NCBI RefSeq assembly: GCF_017315705.1
Contig: NZ_JAFLRF010000012.1
Span: forward strand, 30,795 to 94,794
DNA: 64,000 bases
Reading direction: 5' to 3'
Origin: Trinickia mobilis
GTDB lineage: Bacteria; Pseudomonadota; Gammaproteobacteria; Burkholderiales; Burkholderiaceae
The first letter of the stretch is position 1. Every line of letters starts with the position of its first letter. Position numbers and translations under genes: made by a program. Of this stretch, positions 18,409-27,944 are shown piece after piece. The notes under the pieces were generated by a model that searched no databases, was not told the origin of the DNA, and saw nothing but the letters and a program-made list of their open reading frames with translations.

Positions 18409-20658
18409 CTAGCGCGCGATGTTCAGTCGCCACCCTCCCATCAGGTCGAACGGCGCCCAGAAAAACGGATGTGCGAAGCGCGGATTCTGCATGACCGCCA
18501 GTTGTGCAGCGCGCATCGCATCGATTGCTTCCTGCCCCTCAGTGAGCTGCGAGTAAAACGTCCGCATCGTGAGCGCGGTCGACTCGTCGGCGACCGGCCA
18601 CATCGACACGATCAGGCTGGTTGCGCCCGCATAGAAGAACGCTCGGGTAAAGCCAAGAATCTCGTCGCCCCGGGCAATGCGTCCGAGTCCGGTCTCGCAC
18701 GCGGATAGCGTGACCAGTGCAACATCGTCGAGCTTCAGGTTGTAGATGTCGCGCGCGAGCAGTTGGTCGGGGCCGTCGGCAGGTTGCGTGGCCGGTGCAA
18801 GCAATATGCTCGAGTGCAGCGGATCGAGCGTGTCCGCCTCGGCATGGGTCGCGACATGGAGCACGCGGCCGGCGGGAGCATTTTCGCGAAAGCTCACGCG
18901 CGTCGCGTCGCTATGCAGGAAGATCTCGTTGTGCGCGAATAAAGGAGCGATACCCCGCACCTCGGCTTCCGCACCCGGCAGCGCATAAGCCGGGGTGATC
19001 TGCGGATTGCCGAATGCGACCAGATTGCTCGCAACCTGCTGCTGGCGCTGCTGCAGTTGCACGGCGACACTCGCCGAGGGTTCGAGGGCGATCGCATGGC
19101 TTTGGATCAGATAACCGTCCGGACCGTGCAGCGCCTGAAACGGCAGGTAGTGCAGCGCGCCGTGAGGAACGATGATGAGCCGCTCGCCATTGCGCAGCCC
19201 GAGAGGCGCGATCAGCATCGCATAGAGCTTGTCGCCGTCAGTGATCGCGCTTTGCCGCCGCTGCACAATGGCGTTGCGAATGTCGGTGACAGCGGCATCC
19301 ATGTCGGCGCGCCCGATGGGCAGCGTATAGCCTTTGAGGCCGCCGCTTCGTATCACCCAGACGACCAGCGATTTATCGAGACTATGAAATTCGACCAGAG
19401 CCTCATTCGGCTCGAGCACGCCGCGCACGACATCCAGTCCCGGCACCTGCCCGTTTAGCTGGCGATCGTCCACGCCAGCGTCGACGCGATTGCGCACGAC
19501 GTCGAGCAATGCGCGCGCCCGGCTGCGCTCGGACAAGTTCCATGCGGCCTGGTAGTCTCCCGCTTCGGCCGTGAGCGCTATCGCATGGTCGAACACCGTC
19601 TGCGTGTCGCCAAACAGTCCCGTCTTGAATTCGTCGCTCCGAAAGCGCGCGCGAATCTTCTCGGAATCGTCGACAGCGAGCAGATACGCCTCGCGCGCCT
19701 GCACCTTGTCGCCGAGCGCAAGGTCAGATCGGCCGATTCCTTCATGCGCCCAGAGCCTGTCATAGCTCGCGTCCTGCGCGCCGCTTTCCGCGAGAAGCGA
19801 GCCGAACGCGCGCTTTGCGTCCTCGGGCTTGCCCTCCGCAAGCAACAGGTTACCCTCGGTTCGCCGGTATAACGGCATGAGCTCCGCACCAGGCGGCGGG
19901 TTTGCCGCGTCAAACGTCTTGCGTGCTCCGGCCGTGTCGCCACTCGCGATCTGTGCATTGGTCACGGAGAGAAGAACCAGCGGCCGGTAACGCGGTGACG
20001 CGGTCTCCAACGCCCGGTTGTAATCCGCTATCGCCGCTTGCGGATTTCCACGCCGCAACGCAACATCGCCGAGTACCTTGTTAGCGGGCGCAAAGACCTG
20101 CTCCGGCGCCTTCGGTGTCGATGCAAGCGCCTGATTCGCATATCGCTCGGCGTCGTCAAGATCGCCTGCGTAGCTATACGCAATGGCAAGATCGCGCTTC
20201 GAAAGCGCGACCAGATCGTCGTTGTGGGTACGTTGGGCAATGACGAGCGCGCGTGCGGCAGCGTCGACGCTGTCGCGGAAATCACCCCGCTCCGCTGCCG
20301 AGACGGCCATGCTGCAGTAATCGTACGCGGGCAACGTGACGTGATCGCGCGACAGCAGTAGGCGACCTTCATCGGTCAGCGATTTGAGCGTCTCGGCATC
20401 CCGTTCCCGCTCGGCCGCCTCCTGAAAGCCATGCGATTCAGGCGCAAGTCCGCGACCGGCGTCGCTCGCCGCCGCGGCAACAGCAGCGAAGGCGCCGCCG
20501 GAACTCATGCAGACAATGCCTGCCGCCAGCGCCGCCACGCCCGCAGTCGGTAAGCGGCTGGGTATGATCCGACGCCGGCAAAAACGAGCAGCGCGACGCA
20601 GCATCGCGGGCAAGGCGATTTGCCTACTCCCGACCAACAGTCCTTTCAGTCTCTTCAC
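18409..20658 (-). CDS. TPR-CHAT domain protein (caspase-like peptidase), exported
   Basis: Starts at GTG 20658 behind AGGAAA at 5-base spacing; a longer frame to 20775 has no comparable signal. Residues 30-60 form a signal-anchor-like segment after a very basic N-terminus, so it is probably periplasmic or membrane-tethered. Residues about 115-385 contain TPR-like helices (YNRALETA, ANQALAS). The C-terminal CHAT domain (about 420-740) has the caspase-type dyad His605 (LHVATHAEAD) and Cys654 (LSACETGLG), plus the conserved GxxVxMWPVADEST-type end region. Both catalytic residues are intact. CHAT proteins beside TpsB/TpsA are known in cyanobacteria and proteobacteria; a substrate is not established. 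Confidence 0.85.
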   Translation of the reverse strand: MKRLKGLLVGSRQIALPAMLRRAARFCRRRIIPSRLPTAGVAALAAGIVCMSSGGAFAAVAAAASDAGRGLAPESHGFQEAAERERDAETLKSLTDEGRLLLSRDHVTLPAYDYCSMAVSAAERGDFRDSVDAAARALVIAQRTHNDDLVALSKRDLAIAYSYAGDLDDAERYANQALASTPKAPEQVFAPANKVLGDVALRRGNPQAAIADYNRALETASPRYRPLVLLSVTNAQIASGDTAGARKTFDAANPPPGAELMPLYRRTEGNLLLAEGKPEDAKRAFGSLLAESGAQDASYDRLWAHEGIGRSDLALGDKVQAREAYLLAVDDSEKIRARFRSDEFKTGLFGDTQTVFDHAIALTAEAGDYQAAWNLSERSRARALLDVVRNRVDAGVDDRQLNGQVPGLDVVRGVLEPNEALVEFHSLDKSLVVWVIRSGGLKGYTLPIGRADMDAAVTDIRNAIVQRRQSAITDGDKLYAMLIAPLGLRNGERLIIVPHGALHYLPFQALHGPDGYLIQSHAIALEPSASVAVQLQQRQQQVASNLVAFGNPQITPAYALPGAEAEVRGIAPLFAHNEIFLHSDATRVSFRENAPAGRVLHVATHAEADTLDPLHSSILLAPATQPADGPDQLLARDIYNLKLDDVALVTLSACETGLGRIARGDEILGFTRAFFYAGATSLIVSMWPVADESTALTMRTFYSQLTEGQEAIDAMRAAQLAVMQNPRFAHPFFWAPFDLMGGWRLNIAR

Positions 20659-20983
20659 ATCGATTTCCTGTAGGACGATGCTGGGACGCAATCTGAAAGC
20701 CGCTGTCACTCCACTGGCGCCGTAGCGCGCGCGTGATGTCATTTTGTGGCGCAACTCGGCGGCACAATCCGACAACTACTATCCGGTAAACGAATCGGTC
20801 TGTAATATTTTGAATCGGAAGTGGGTGGAGCTTGGCAAACGCAACGGGGCAGGCCAGAAAGCAGGCGCTTTTCAAAAATAGCCGCCTGAATCGTCTGCCA
20901 GATACATGCGCACGCGCGTGAGGATGGAGCTTGCGCGCACGCCTTGACGCTCGGCTGCAGTCCTTCCTGCGGAGCCCGCCCAA
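20659..20983. other. Divergent promoter region between the CHAT operon and the Ser/Thr kinase gene
   Basis: About 325 bases with no gene. The middle (20790-20815) is AT-rich around GTAATATTTTGAATC and likely holds promoters for both directions, but I cannot place a confident -35/-10 pair. Open frames here are extensions of the CHAT gene frame without ribosome binding sites. Confidence 0.4.
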
Positions 20984-22933
20984 ATGCCTAGCCCCGAAGA
21001 CAAGACAGTGATCGCGTCACAGCCTTCCGGGCCTGACGGCAATTCGGCTAGCGGGCAGGCGGCAGACTCGGAGCGCACGATCGTGATACCGAACGCTCAA
21101 GCCGGCGCGGATGGGCAGCATGCACTCGCGATCGGCACGCACCTCGCAGAATTCGAGATTCGGGGGGTGATCGGGGAAGGCGGCTTTGGCATCGTCTACC
21201 TTGCATCCGACACGCTCCTGGGCCGCAACGTGGCGCTCAAGGAATACATGCCTGCGGCACTGGCCTCCCGATCCACCGGAACCGAGGTGACGGTGAGGTC
21301 GGAGCGTCATGAGGAAACGTTTCGGGCCGGCCTGAAAAGCTTCATCAACGAGGCTCGCCTGCTCGCGCAGTTCGACCATCATTCGCTCGTCAAGGTTTAC
21401 CGCTTCTGGGAGGCGAACGGCACGGCGTATATGGTGATGCCCTACTACGAGGGCGTGACCTTGCGGGACGCCCTGCGCCAGATGTCCGCTCCGCCGGGCG
21501 AAAACTGGCTGCTCGGATTGCTGACACCGCTGCTGGAGGCGCTTGCCGTCCTGCACCATGCCCAGTGTTATCACCGCGATATCGCACCCGATAACATCAT
21601 GCTGCTCAAAGGCAGCGGTCGCCCGCTGCTGCTCGATTTCGGCGCGGCGCGACGCGTAATCGGCGATATGACGCAAGCGCTGACGGTAATCCTGAAGCCC
21701 GGCTATGCACCTGTCGAACAGTACGCCGAAGTGCCGTCGATGAAGCAGGGCCCATGGACCGACATCTATGCACTCGCCGCCGTGGTTTATTTCGCTATTG
21801 AGGGGAAAACGCCGCCGCCCGCGGTCGGGCGCCTGATGAGCGACAACTGCGTGCCACTTGCGACCGCTGCGACGGGCAGGTACTCGGAAACCTTCTTGCG
21901 CGCCATCGACCACGCTCTCGTCGTGCGCCCGCAGGAACGGCCTCAGGATATTTATGCGTTCGCGGCGGAACTGGGTCTCGCGATCGACGAACCGGACAAG
22001 GTGCACGACGCAGGTGGTGGTCCGAAACGGGTGTCCGGTGATCGGGGAAATGCGGCTTCGACGGCCTGGACCACCGGCGCAACGGCGTCAAAGCCGCAAA
22101 CCCAGCAGGTTGTCGCCGCGACCGGCGGGGCCGCATCGGCGGCAACGCCAGGCGTTTCGACTACCGTCAATGATGGCAAGAGCAAACGCCCCGCCCTTCT
22201 CGCGGCAGCCGCCGTCGCTGTCGTGGCGCTAGCCGGGCTAGGCGCCTGGTTTGCGCTCCGGCCACCGGCCAGCACTGCCACGGCGAGTGCCCCGGCGGCG
22301 ACGATCGAGCCACCGAGCGTCATTGCGAATACGCCGCCCGGACAGCAAAGTGAAGCGGCTAGTACCACGGAGGCCACAGCCACCGGGCAAGTCGGTAGCG
22401 CACTTCCCCCCTTTACGCCAAGCGGCGAACTCGCTCGGATCGTGACGCTGGCGGACCCGACGTTCCATGTCAGCACGATGCTGCGCAGCACGCAGGCGCG
22501 CATCAACAAGGATCGTCTGCAGTTCCGGCTCAGCACTAATCGCGCCGGCTACGTCTATGTATTCATGGTGGATCCGGCCGGGCAGTATCTGATGCTTTTT
22601 CCAAACGAACGCGACAAGCAAAACGCCATCGCCGCCGGCGAAACCCTGTCGCTGCCGCGAGCGAATTGGCCGATGGTGGCAGGCGCCCCTGCGGGCCCGA
22701 ACCATTTCCTCGTCATGGTATCGGCGCAACCAAGGGACTTCAGCGACGCTGGCCTCCATCAGGAGTCGGTGTTCCAGTCGTTCTCCGCTCAGGCGCAGCG
22801 TGATGCAGCAACACGGCGCACGGCGGCCTATTCGCCCTTTGCGGGCAAGGTTCGCTGCGCTGCCGGCGTCACAGTGTGTCCGGATGCGTTCGGCGCAACG
22901 ACCTTCGAAATCGATGTCGTCAACTCGTCCTGA
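20984..22933 (+). CDS. Membrane Hanks-type Ser/Thr protein kinase with DUF4384-like extracytoplasmic domain
   Basis: 649 residues. The kinase domain spans about 55-335: Gly loop GEGGFGIV (64-71), Lys86 in VALKEY, Glu123 in the C-helix, catalytic HRDIAPDN (197-204) and DFG (218-220), so it should be active; Ala replaces the usual Lys after HRDI. A Pro/Ala/Thr linker follows, then one transmembrane helix (about 404-426). The external C-terminal part (about 480-640) reads like DUF4384, with VYVFMVDPAGQYLMLFPNE. It is divergent from the CHAT/TPS operon and near the T6SS island, so it could sense either. Function is inferred. Confidence 0.85.
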   Translation: MPSPEDKTVIASQPSGPDGNSASGQAADSERTIVIPNAQAGADGQHALAIGTHLAEFEIRGVIGEGGFGIVYLASDTLLGRNVALKEYMPAALASRSTGTEVTVRSERHEETFRAGLKSFINEARLLAQFDHHSLVKVYRFWEANGTAYMVMPYYEGVTLRDALRQMSAPPGENWLLGLLTPLLEALAVLHHAQCYHRDIAPDNIMLLKGSGRPLLLDFGAARRVIGDMTQALTVILKPGYAPVEQYAEVPSMKQGPWTDIYALAAVVYFAIEGKTPPPAVGRLMSDNCVPLATAATGRYSETFLRAIDHALVVRPQERPQDIYAFAAELGLAIDEPDKVHDAGGGPKRVSGDRGNAASTAWTTGATASKPQTQQVVAATGGAASAATPGVSTTVNDGKSKRPALLAAAAVAVVALAGLGAWFALRPPASTATASAPAATIEPPSVIANTPPGQQSEAASTTEATATGQVGSALPPFTPSGELARIVTLADPTFHVSTMLRSTQARINKDRLQFRLSTNRAGYVYVFMVDPAGQYLMLFPNERDKQNAIAAGETLSLPRANWPMVAGAPAGPNHFLVMVSAQPRDFSDAGLHQESVFQSFSAQAQRDAATRRTAAYSPFAGKVRCAAGVTVCPDAFGATTFEIDVVNSS

Positions 22934-22962
22934 TGCCGCACCTCGCGGCGTACCAGGTGAGC

Positions 22963-22979
22963 GCGGGGCGACCCGCTTT
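22963..22979 (+). terminator. Weak hairpin between convergent kinase and glgP genes
   Basis: GCGGG (22963-22967), tetraloop GCGA and CCCGC (22972-22976) form a 5-bp stem followed by TTT. It lies in the 45-base gap between converging genes, a sensible place for a terminator, but the U-tract is short. Confidence 0.3.
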
Positions 22980-25480
22980 CAGCGCCGTCTTTCCAGGGTG
23001 ATCTTCACCGGGCGAATCCTCCAGATCTGCTCGCAGTATTCGCTGATGGCGCGATCGGACGAGAACTTGCCCGCATACGCGGTGTTCAGGATCGACATGC
23101 GGGTCCAGCGCCGCGTGTCCTGCCAGGCGGCGCTGACGTCCTCCTGGCGCGCTACGTAAGCGGCGTAATCGGCAAGGACGAGAAACGGGTCCGCGTGCAG
23201 CAGATTGTCGACTAGCGGACGGAACATCTCGGGATCTCCTCGCGAGAAGTGCCCGCCGGCGATCAGCTCCAGCGCTTCTCGCAGCTCTTCGTTCGCATTC
23301 ACGTACTCGATCGGGCGGTAGCCTGCTCGTCTGACGCGTTCCACCTCATCCGCAGTCAGGCCGAACAGGAAGAAGTTTTCGTCGCCGACTTCATCGCGTA
23401 TTTCGACATTGGCCCCGTCCAGCGTGCCGATGGTCAGCGCGCCGTTCATCATGAACTTCATGTTGCCGGTTCCCGAGGCCTCTTTGCCGGCAGTCGAAAT
23501 CTGCTCGGACAGATCGGCGGCCGGGTAGATAAAATGCGCATTCTTCACATTGAAGTCCGGAAAGAACACGACCTTGAGCCGCCCGCTTACCGCCGGGTCG
23601 TTGTTGACGACTTCAGCAATGCCGTTGATCAGGCGGATGATGAGCTTGGCCATCGCATAGCCGGGCGCGGCCTTGCCGCCGAACACGAAACAGCGCGGCG
23701 TCAGCGCGAGTTGAGGATTGCGCAGCAAGCGCAGATAGAGCGTAACGATGAAGAGCGCGTTCAAGTGTTGCCGCTTATATTCGTGGATGCGCTTAACCTG
23801 AATGTCGAATAGTGCACCTGGGTCGACGACAGTGCCGGTCGCGCCGCGGATACGCGCCGCGAGCCCCTCTTTGTTCGCCTGCTTTACGCGGTGCCAGCGG
23901 TCCTGAAACGTGAGGTCGTCGGCGTGCTCATCGAGTTTGCGCAGCCTGGCGAGATCGGTCACCCAGCCTTCGCCGATTGTTTCGTCCAGCAGGGTTGCAA
24001 GGCCCGGATTGCTGAGCAACATGAAGCGGCGAGGTGTGACGCCGTTGGTCACGTTGTGGAACCGCTCGGGCCATAGTTCGGCGAAATCCCGCAGCACGGT
24101 CTGCTTAAGGAGTTCCGAATGGAGCGCGGCCACGCCGTTGACCGCGTGGCTGCCGATCGTTGCCAAATGCGCCATGCGCACGCGCTTTGCACCGGTCTCG
24201 TCGATCAGCGACATGCGAGCAGCGCGTGCGTCATCGCCCGGGTAGCGTTGCCGGACTTCATCGAGGAAGCGGCGATTGATCTCGTAGATGATTTCGAGCA
24301 ACCGCGGCAGCAAGTCTTGAAAAAGCGGCAGCCCCCACGTCTCGAGCGCTTCAGGCAGCAGCGTGTGATTCGTATAGGCGAGCGCGCGCCGCGTGATCTC
24401 CCAAGCTTCGTCCCATGGCACCTGTCGTTCGTCCACCAGCAGGCGCATCAGCTCGGCGACGGCAATCGACGGATGCGTGTCGTTGAGCTGCACGGTGAAC
24501 ATGTCTGCAAAGCGGCCGATCGATTCACCTTTGAGCGCAAGCAGGCGCAGCATGTCTTGCAGCGAGCATGAGGCGAAGAAATATTGCTGCGCGAGCCGCA
24601 AGCGCTTGCCGGCTTCCGGCTCGTCATTCGGATAGAGCACCTTCGACAGCGTTTCAGACCTCACCTTCTCGTGCACAGCCTCGTAGTAATCGCCGGCGTT
24701 GAAGTCCTGAAGGTCGAACGACTCGACTGCCTCACTTTTCCAAAGCCTCAGCGTATTGCACATGTTGACGCGAAAGCCCGGCATTGGCGTATCGCAGGCC
24801 ACGCCCTTGACCGTGTATGCCGGAGTCCATCGCACACAAAAGCGACCCTGCGCATCCGTCCCGCTTTCCGTGCGCCCGCCGAAGTTCACGTAGAAGGCAA
24901 CGTCCGGGCGCAGGATCTCCCAGGGGTTGCCCTTCTGCAGCCACTTGTCGGTGACTTCCACCTGCCAGCCGTCACGGATCTCTTGGTCAAAGATGCCGAA
25001 TTCGTAGCGGATGCCATAACCAATGGCCGGAATTTCGAGGGTGGAGAGCGAGTCGAGATAGCAGGCCGCCAAGCGTCCCAGCCCGCCGTTGCCGAGCCCC
25101 GGTTCTTCCTCGATCGCGAGCACGGTGTCGAGATCAAGGCCGAGTGCCTGCAACGCATCGCGCGCGTTGCTCTCGATGCCCAGGTTTATCAGGTTGTTGC
25201 CGAGTTGCGGACCGATCAGGAACTCGGCGGACAGATAGCAGGCGATCTTCGCACCGCGTGCCGCATAGGCGTGCGTCGTGGCGACCCTGCGTGTCATCAT
25301 CCGGTCGCGAACCGCATACGCGAGCGCCATGTACCAGTCGTGCAGGGTCGCAATCTCCGGATATCGGCCCTGCAGACAGATCAGATTGTCGACGATATCG
25401 CGCTGCAGCGCCGCGACGCCAAGACCGCTGCGCGCAGGCTCCGCGCTGGTCGGTGATTTCAAGGTGGCCGTGTCGTCCAT
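22979..25480 (-). CDS. glgP: Glycogen/starch/alpha-glucan phosphorylase
   Basis: GT35 PLP enzyme that releases glucose-1-phosphate from glycogen, cytoplasmic. The ATG at 25480 follows AAGGAGAGCTC; a TTG-initiated frame from 25519 is less likely. The 833-residue product shows EPGLGNGGLGRLAACYLDS, the phosphate/substrate region FTVQLNDTHPS, and the PLP-lysine motif EASGTGNMKFMMNGALTIG. The residue content is complete. It stands alone between the kinase gene and the HExxH gene; otsA is 11 kb away and other glycogen genes are absent from the window. Confidence 0.95.
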   Translation of the reverse strand: MDDTATLKSPTSAEPARSGLGVAALQRDIVDNLICLQGRYPEIATLHDWYMALAYAVRDRMMTRRVATTHAYAARGAKIACYLSAEFLIGPQLGNNLINLGIESNARDALQALGLDLDTVLAIEEEPGLGNGGLGRLAACYLDSLSTLEIPAIGYGIRYEFGIFDQEIRDGWQVEVTDKWLQKGNPWEILRPDVAFYVNFGGRTESGTDAQGRFCVRWTPAYTVKGVACDTPMPGFRVNMCNTLRLWKSEAVESFDLQDFNAGDYYEAVHEKVRSETLSKVLYPNDEPEAGKRLRLAQQYFFASCSLQDMLRLLALKGESIGRFADMFTVQLNDTHPSIAVAELMRLLVDERQVPWDEAWEITRRALAYTNHTLLPEALETWGLPLFQDLLPRLLEIIYEINRRFLDEVRQRYPGDDARAARMSLIDETGAKRVRMAHLATIGSHAVNGVAALHSELLKQTVLRDFAELWPERFHNVTNGVTPRRFMLLSNPGLATLLDETIGEGWVTDLARLRKLDEHADDLTFQDRWHRVKQANKEGLAARIRGATGTVVDPGALFDIQVKRIHEYKRQHLNALFIVTLYLRLLRNPQLALTPRCFVFGGKAAPGYAMAKLIIRLINGIAEVVNNDPAVSGRLKVVFFPDFNVKNAHFIYPAADLSEQISTAGKEASGTGNMKFMMNGALTIGTLDGANVEIRDEVGDENFFLFGLTADEVERVRRAGYRPIEYVNANEELREALELIAGGHFSRGDPEMFRPLVDNLLHADPFLVLADYAAYVARQEDVSAAWQDTRRWTRMSILNTAYAGKFSSDRAISEYCEQIWRIRPVKITLERRR

Positions 25481-25542
25481 GAGCTCTCCTTGTCCTTGCT
25501 GTGACCTCCATTGCAGCAAACCCGCCCCCCGCGAACACGCGC

Positions 25543-26490
25543 CTAGTGTCCGTTCTGCGCCACCCGCGCCTGCAATCTCTGCCGCACGCTCGCGACATCA
25601 ATCCCATAAGGCCCCGGCGCATCCACCAGCGGCATATATCGCGCGGGCGTATGCAGCAAATACGCCTGCATCTCATCGATCACGATTCTGTCGCTCGGGT
25701 CATATCCCATGCCGGCCAACTGCCGAGTCAATTCCGTGCGCTCGGCAAGGCTCAGATCCCGCCACCAGAACGCACGGCAAGCTTGCGCGTATGCCGCATC
25801 GGAAAAATATTTCCAATGACCGAGCTCATGACTCAATATCGCCGCCCGTGTCGGCATATCGATCGCTTCTCCCAAAGGGGCCGGCCCGAGTCCCGGAATG
25901 GTGATGAGAAAGTCTCTTGTGCTCGTCGCTTTCCATGTCCCGCCTGGTTCGTATATCAAGCGCCAACGCACCAGAATCGTCTGTAGCGCGCGCTCGCCGT
26001 CCGTCAACGGCACATGTTGCCGCCGGGCCACCTCGAAGAAATAGGCGATCTGCACCGTGCTGAAATTGTTTCCGGCGGTCAAACCCGCCGGGTCGGCGCC
26101 AAAGCGCCGCGCATGCGCCGCGATCGCGGCCATCGTCGCCACGCGGTCGCGCGGCATGTCCCGGCGCTCAAGCAACGCAACGACGCGCGAGAACATTGCC
26201 CCCTGCTCGGCGAGACTCGGCGCATGCATCACGTACAGACCCGGACTGTCCGTGATTGCGAACAACCGCAGTCTGGCATCGGATGGCAACGCCGCGTCGA
26301 GTTCCGAGAGCGGTATGCGGCGGACTTCAAACGCGTCTCGCGACACATCGAGATGCGCCCCGTGCGTCTGGGCGACGGGTTCGGCTCGAATCGCTGTCAG
26401 GACACCTAATAGCAGCACCAACCCGCCCATTGCGAGCCGCGCGGATCGCGCATCCAGGAAAGGCATTCTGCCCCGGAGCATCTCGATCAA
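25543..26490 (-). CDS. Exported HExxH zinc-metallopeptidase-like protein of unknown family
   Basis: 315 residues. A basic N-terminus and hydrophobic segment (about 18-35, LAMGGLVLLLGVLTAIRA) suggest a signal peptide or anchor, placing the rest in the periplasm. The motif SHELGH at 220-225 is a zinc-peptidase HExxH, and Glu273 in IDEMQAYLLHT is a plausible third ligand, giving a gluzincin-like arrangement. The start overlaps the stop of the OmpA-like gene by four bases, so the two are coupled and lie at the downstream end of the T6SS block. I do not recognise the family; it could be a cell-wall or protein peptidase. Confidence 0.65.
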   Translation of the reverse strand: MIEMLRGRMPFLDARSARLAMGGLVLLLGVLTAIRAEPVAQTHGAHLDVSRDAFEVRRIPLSELDAALPSDARLRLFAITDSPGLYVMHAPSLAEQGAMFSRVVALLERRDMPRDRVATMAAIAAHARRFGADPAGLTAGNNFSTVQIAYFFEVARRQHVPLTDGERALQTILVRWRLIYEPGGTWKATSTRDFLITIPGLGPAPLGEAIDMPTRAAILSHELGHWKYFSDAAYAQACRAFWWRDLSLAERTELTRQLAGMGYDPSDRIVIDEMQAYLLHTPARYMPLVDAPGPYGIDVASVRQRLQARVAQNGH

Positions 26491-27083
26491 TCGGTCACCG
26501 TCACGATCGTCACGCGTCGATTCTCGGGCGCGGCGGGATTGCGCGTGTTCAACGGCTCGGAAGACCCCTTGCCGACCGATGAAAGCCGCTCCGGGGCGAT
26601 ACCGTCCTTTTGCGTGAGGTATTCCACCACCGCCGCAGCACGATCTTCGGAGAGCTTCATGTTTGCATCCGGAGACCCGCGGGGGTCCGCATGCCCCTCG
26701 ACGCGAAATTTGTAAGGCGCCAACCGGTCCGATTGCAGCGCAAGCGCCACCTTATCCAAGGCGGTGCGCGCGCTGTCAGTCAGCTCCGATGAGTTGGTGG
26801 CGAAAGTGATCAACATTTGCGCGGCGGGCCTTTTCGCAGGAGCCCCCGGCCTGGGCGCCACACCGGGCTGTTTGTTGGACAGCACGAAACCGCGCGTAAC
26901 GATGGCGTCGCTGGCTTCGGTAGGAGCCAGCGCGTTGGTCACCGATTGCTGATTGATGTCCTGCTCTTTCATGACCGGTTCGCCCGCGTACGCGGTACGA
27001 ACAAGGCCGACAACGCACAACGCCGCGATGAGCACGCCACACGCCTCGCGTCTATGCAAACCGAAATGAATCAGGCGCGACAT
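26487..27083 (-). CDS. OmpA-family peptidoglycan-binding protein
   Basis: 198 residues from the ATG at 27083 (MSRLIHFGLHRRE); an in-frame alternative start lies at 27134. A signal peptide ends near VRTAYAG. The C-terminal OmpA domain shows ITFATNSSELTDSARTALDKVA, the peptidoglycan-contact motif GHADPRGSPDANMKLSEDRA, and NRRVTIVTV. There is no lipobox Cys, so it is periplasmic rather than a lipoprotein. Located 174 bases after tagF and overlapping the metallopeptidase-like gene, it may be an accessory anchor for the T6SS, but that is inference. Confidence 0.85.
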   Translation of the reverse strand: MSRLIHFGLHRREACGVLIAALCVVGLVRTAYAGEPVMKEQDINQQSVTNALAPTEASDAIVTRGFVLSNKQPGVAPRPGAPAKRPAAQMLITFATNSSELTDSARTALDKVALALQSDRLAPYKFRVEGHADPRGSPDANMKLSEDRAAAVVEYLTQKDGIAPERLSSVGKGSSEPLNTRNPAAPENRRVTIVTVTD

Positions 27084-27257
27084 ATCGGAGTCTCCGAAAG
27101 ATTCGCACACCGGGAGTACGCTGCAAGCGGGCAAACGTCGCTCGGCATCCCGAGGCGCACCCCCAACCTATAAAGACGAACGAACAACATTCAAATTGAA
27201 AATAGGCCCCGGATTGCAACGAACCCGGATCTCTTCACCTCCGTGTCATGTTCCAGA

Positions 27258-27944
27258 TCATGACCGCCGCAACGCAACCACCGTCGGCCACCCCGGGCAA
27301 GCCGCATCCAGCAGTCCCGTAAAGCGCTTTCCATCGGGCAATCCGGTGCCGGTGCGCAGTGAAGGCGGCACGGCATCCGAGCCTTCGCTCCACCAGGTGC
27401 TCGCCCCTGGCGTGACTTGTGCAGCCAGCAGGTCAGCGAATCGGTCATTCACGCCGGAATCGTCATTTATCGAGAGACGCCAAGGCATCGCCGAACGCAC
27501 GTTCGCCGCGGGTCCCAGGGCATTCAACTGCGCATCGAACGCCTCGAGTACAAATTCCGGCGCAAGCGTCGCCAGGGCCAGTCGAGTCATGTCGTCGAAC
27601 CACGCCTGTGCGCTTTTGAGCCATTCCGCGATCTCCCCATGCTTCACAGGCGCAGCGATCGTGAACGGAAAATATCGCCCGACCCGATCGACGCTTGACA
27701 TCAGCACGCCTATCCACGCCGACTCGCCACACACTCCGGCTCCCACCGCAAAGCACCAGACCGGCGCGTTCAGGTAAATCGGCAACCATTGCGCACCGAA
27801 CGTTTCCTGCGCGTAGAGCATCCCCTCCTGCAAGTGCTCGTCCCAGGACGTCACGAATTCGGCCGCCAAGCGGCGCGACACGAAATCGCCATGCGTGCGC
27901 ACCTTGCCGAAGAATCCGGGCCCTTGCACCGGCAATTCGCTCAT
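27258..27944 (-). CDS. tagF: T6SS-associated protein TagF (ImpM family)
   Basis: 228 residues from ATG 27944, which overlaps the tssM stop by four bases. The ImpM fold is shown by GPGFFGKVRTHGDFVSRRL near the N-terminus, WLPIYLNAPVWCFAVGAGVCG and GVLMSSVDRVGRYFPFTI. In Pseudomonas TagF is a posttranslational repressor of T6SS firing, acting on the FHA protein and relieved by an independent route to the PpkA kinase pathway. The presence of a FHA gene in this cluster fits that role. Confidence 0.93.
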   Translation of the reverse strand: MSELPVQGPGFFGKVRTHGDFVSRRLAAEFVTSWDEHLQEGMLYAQETFGAQWLPIYLNAPVWCFAVGAGVCGESAWIGVLMSSVDRVGRYFPFTIAAPVKHGEIAEWLKSAQAWFDDMTRLALATLAPEFVLEAFDAQLNALGPAANVRSAMPWRLSINDDSGVNDRFADLLAAQVTPGASTWWSEGSDAVPPSLRTGTGLPDGKRFTGLLDAACPGWPTVVALRRS

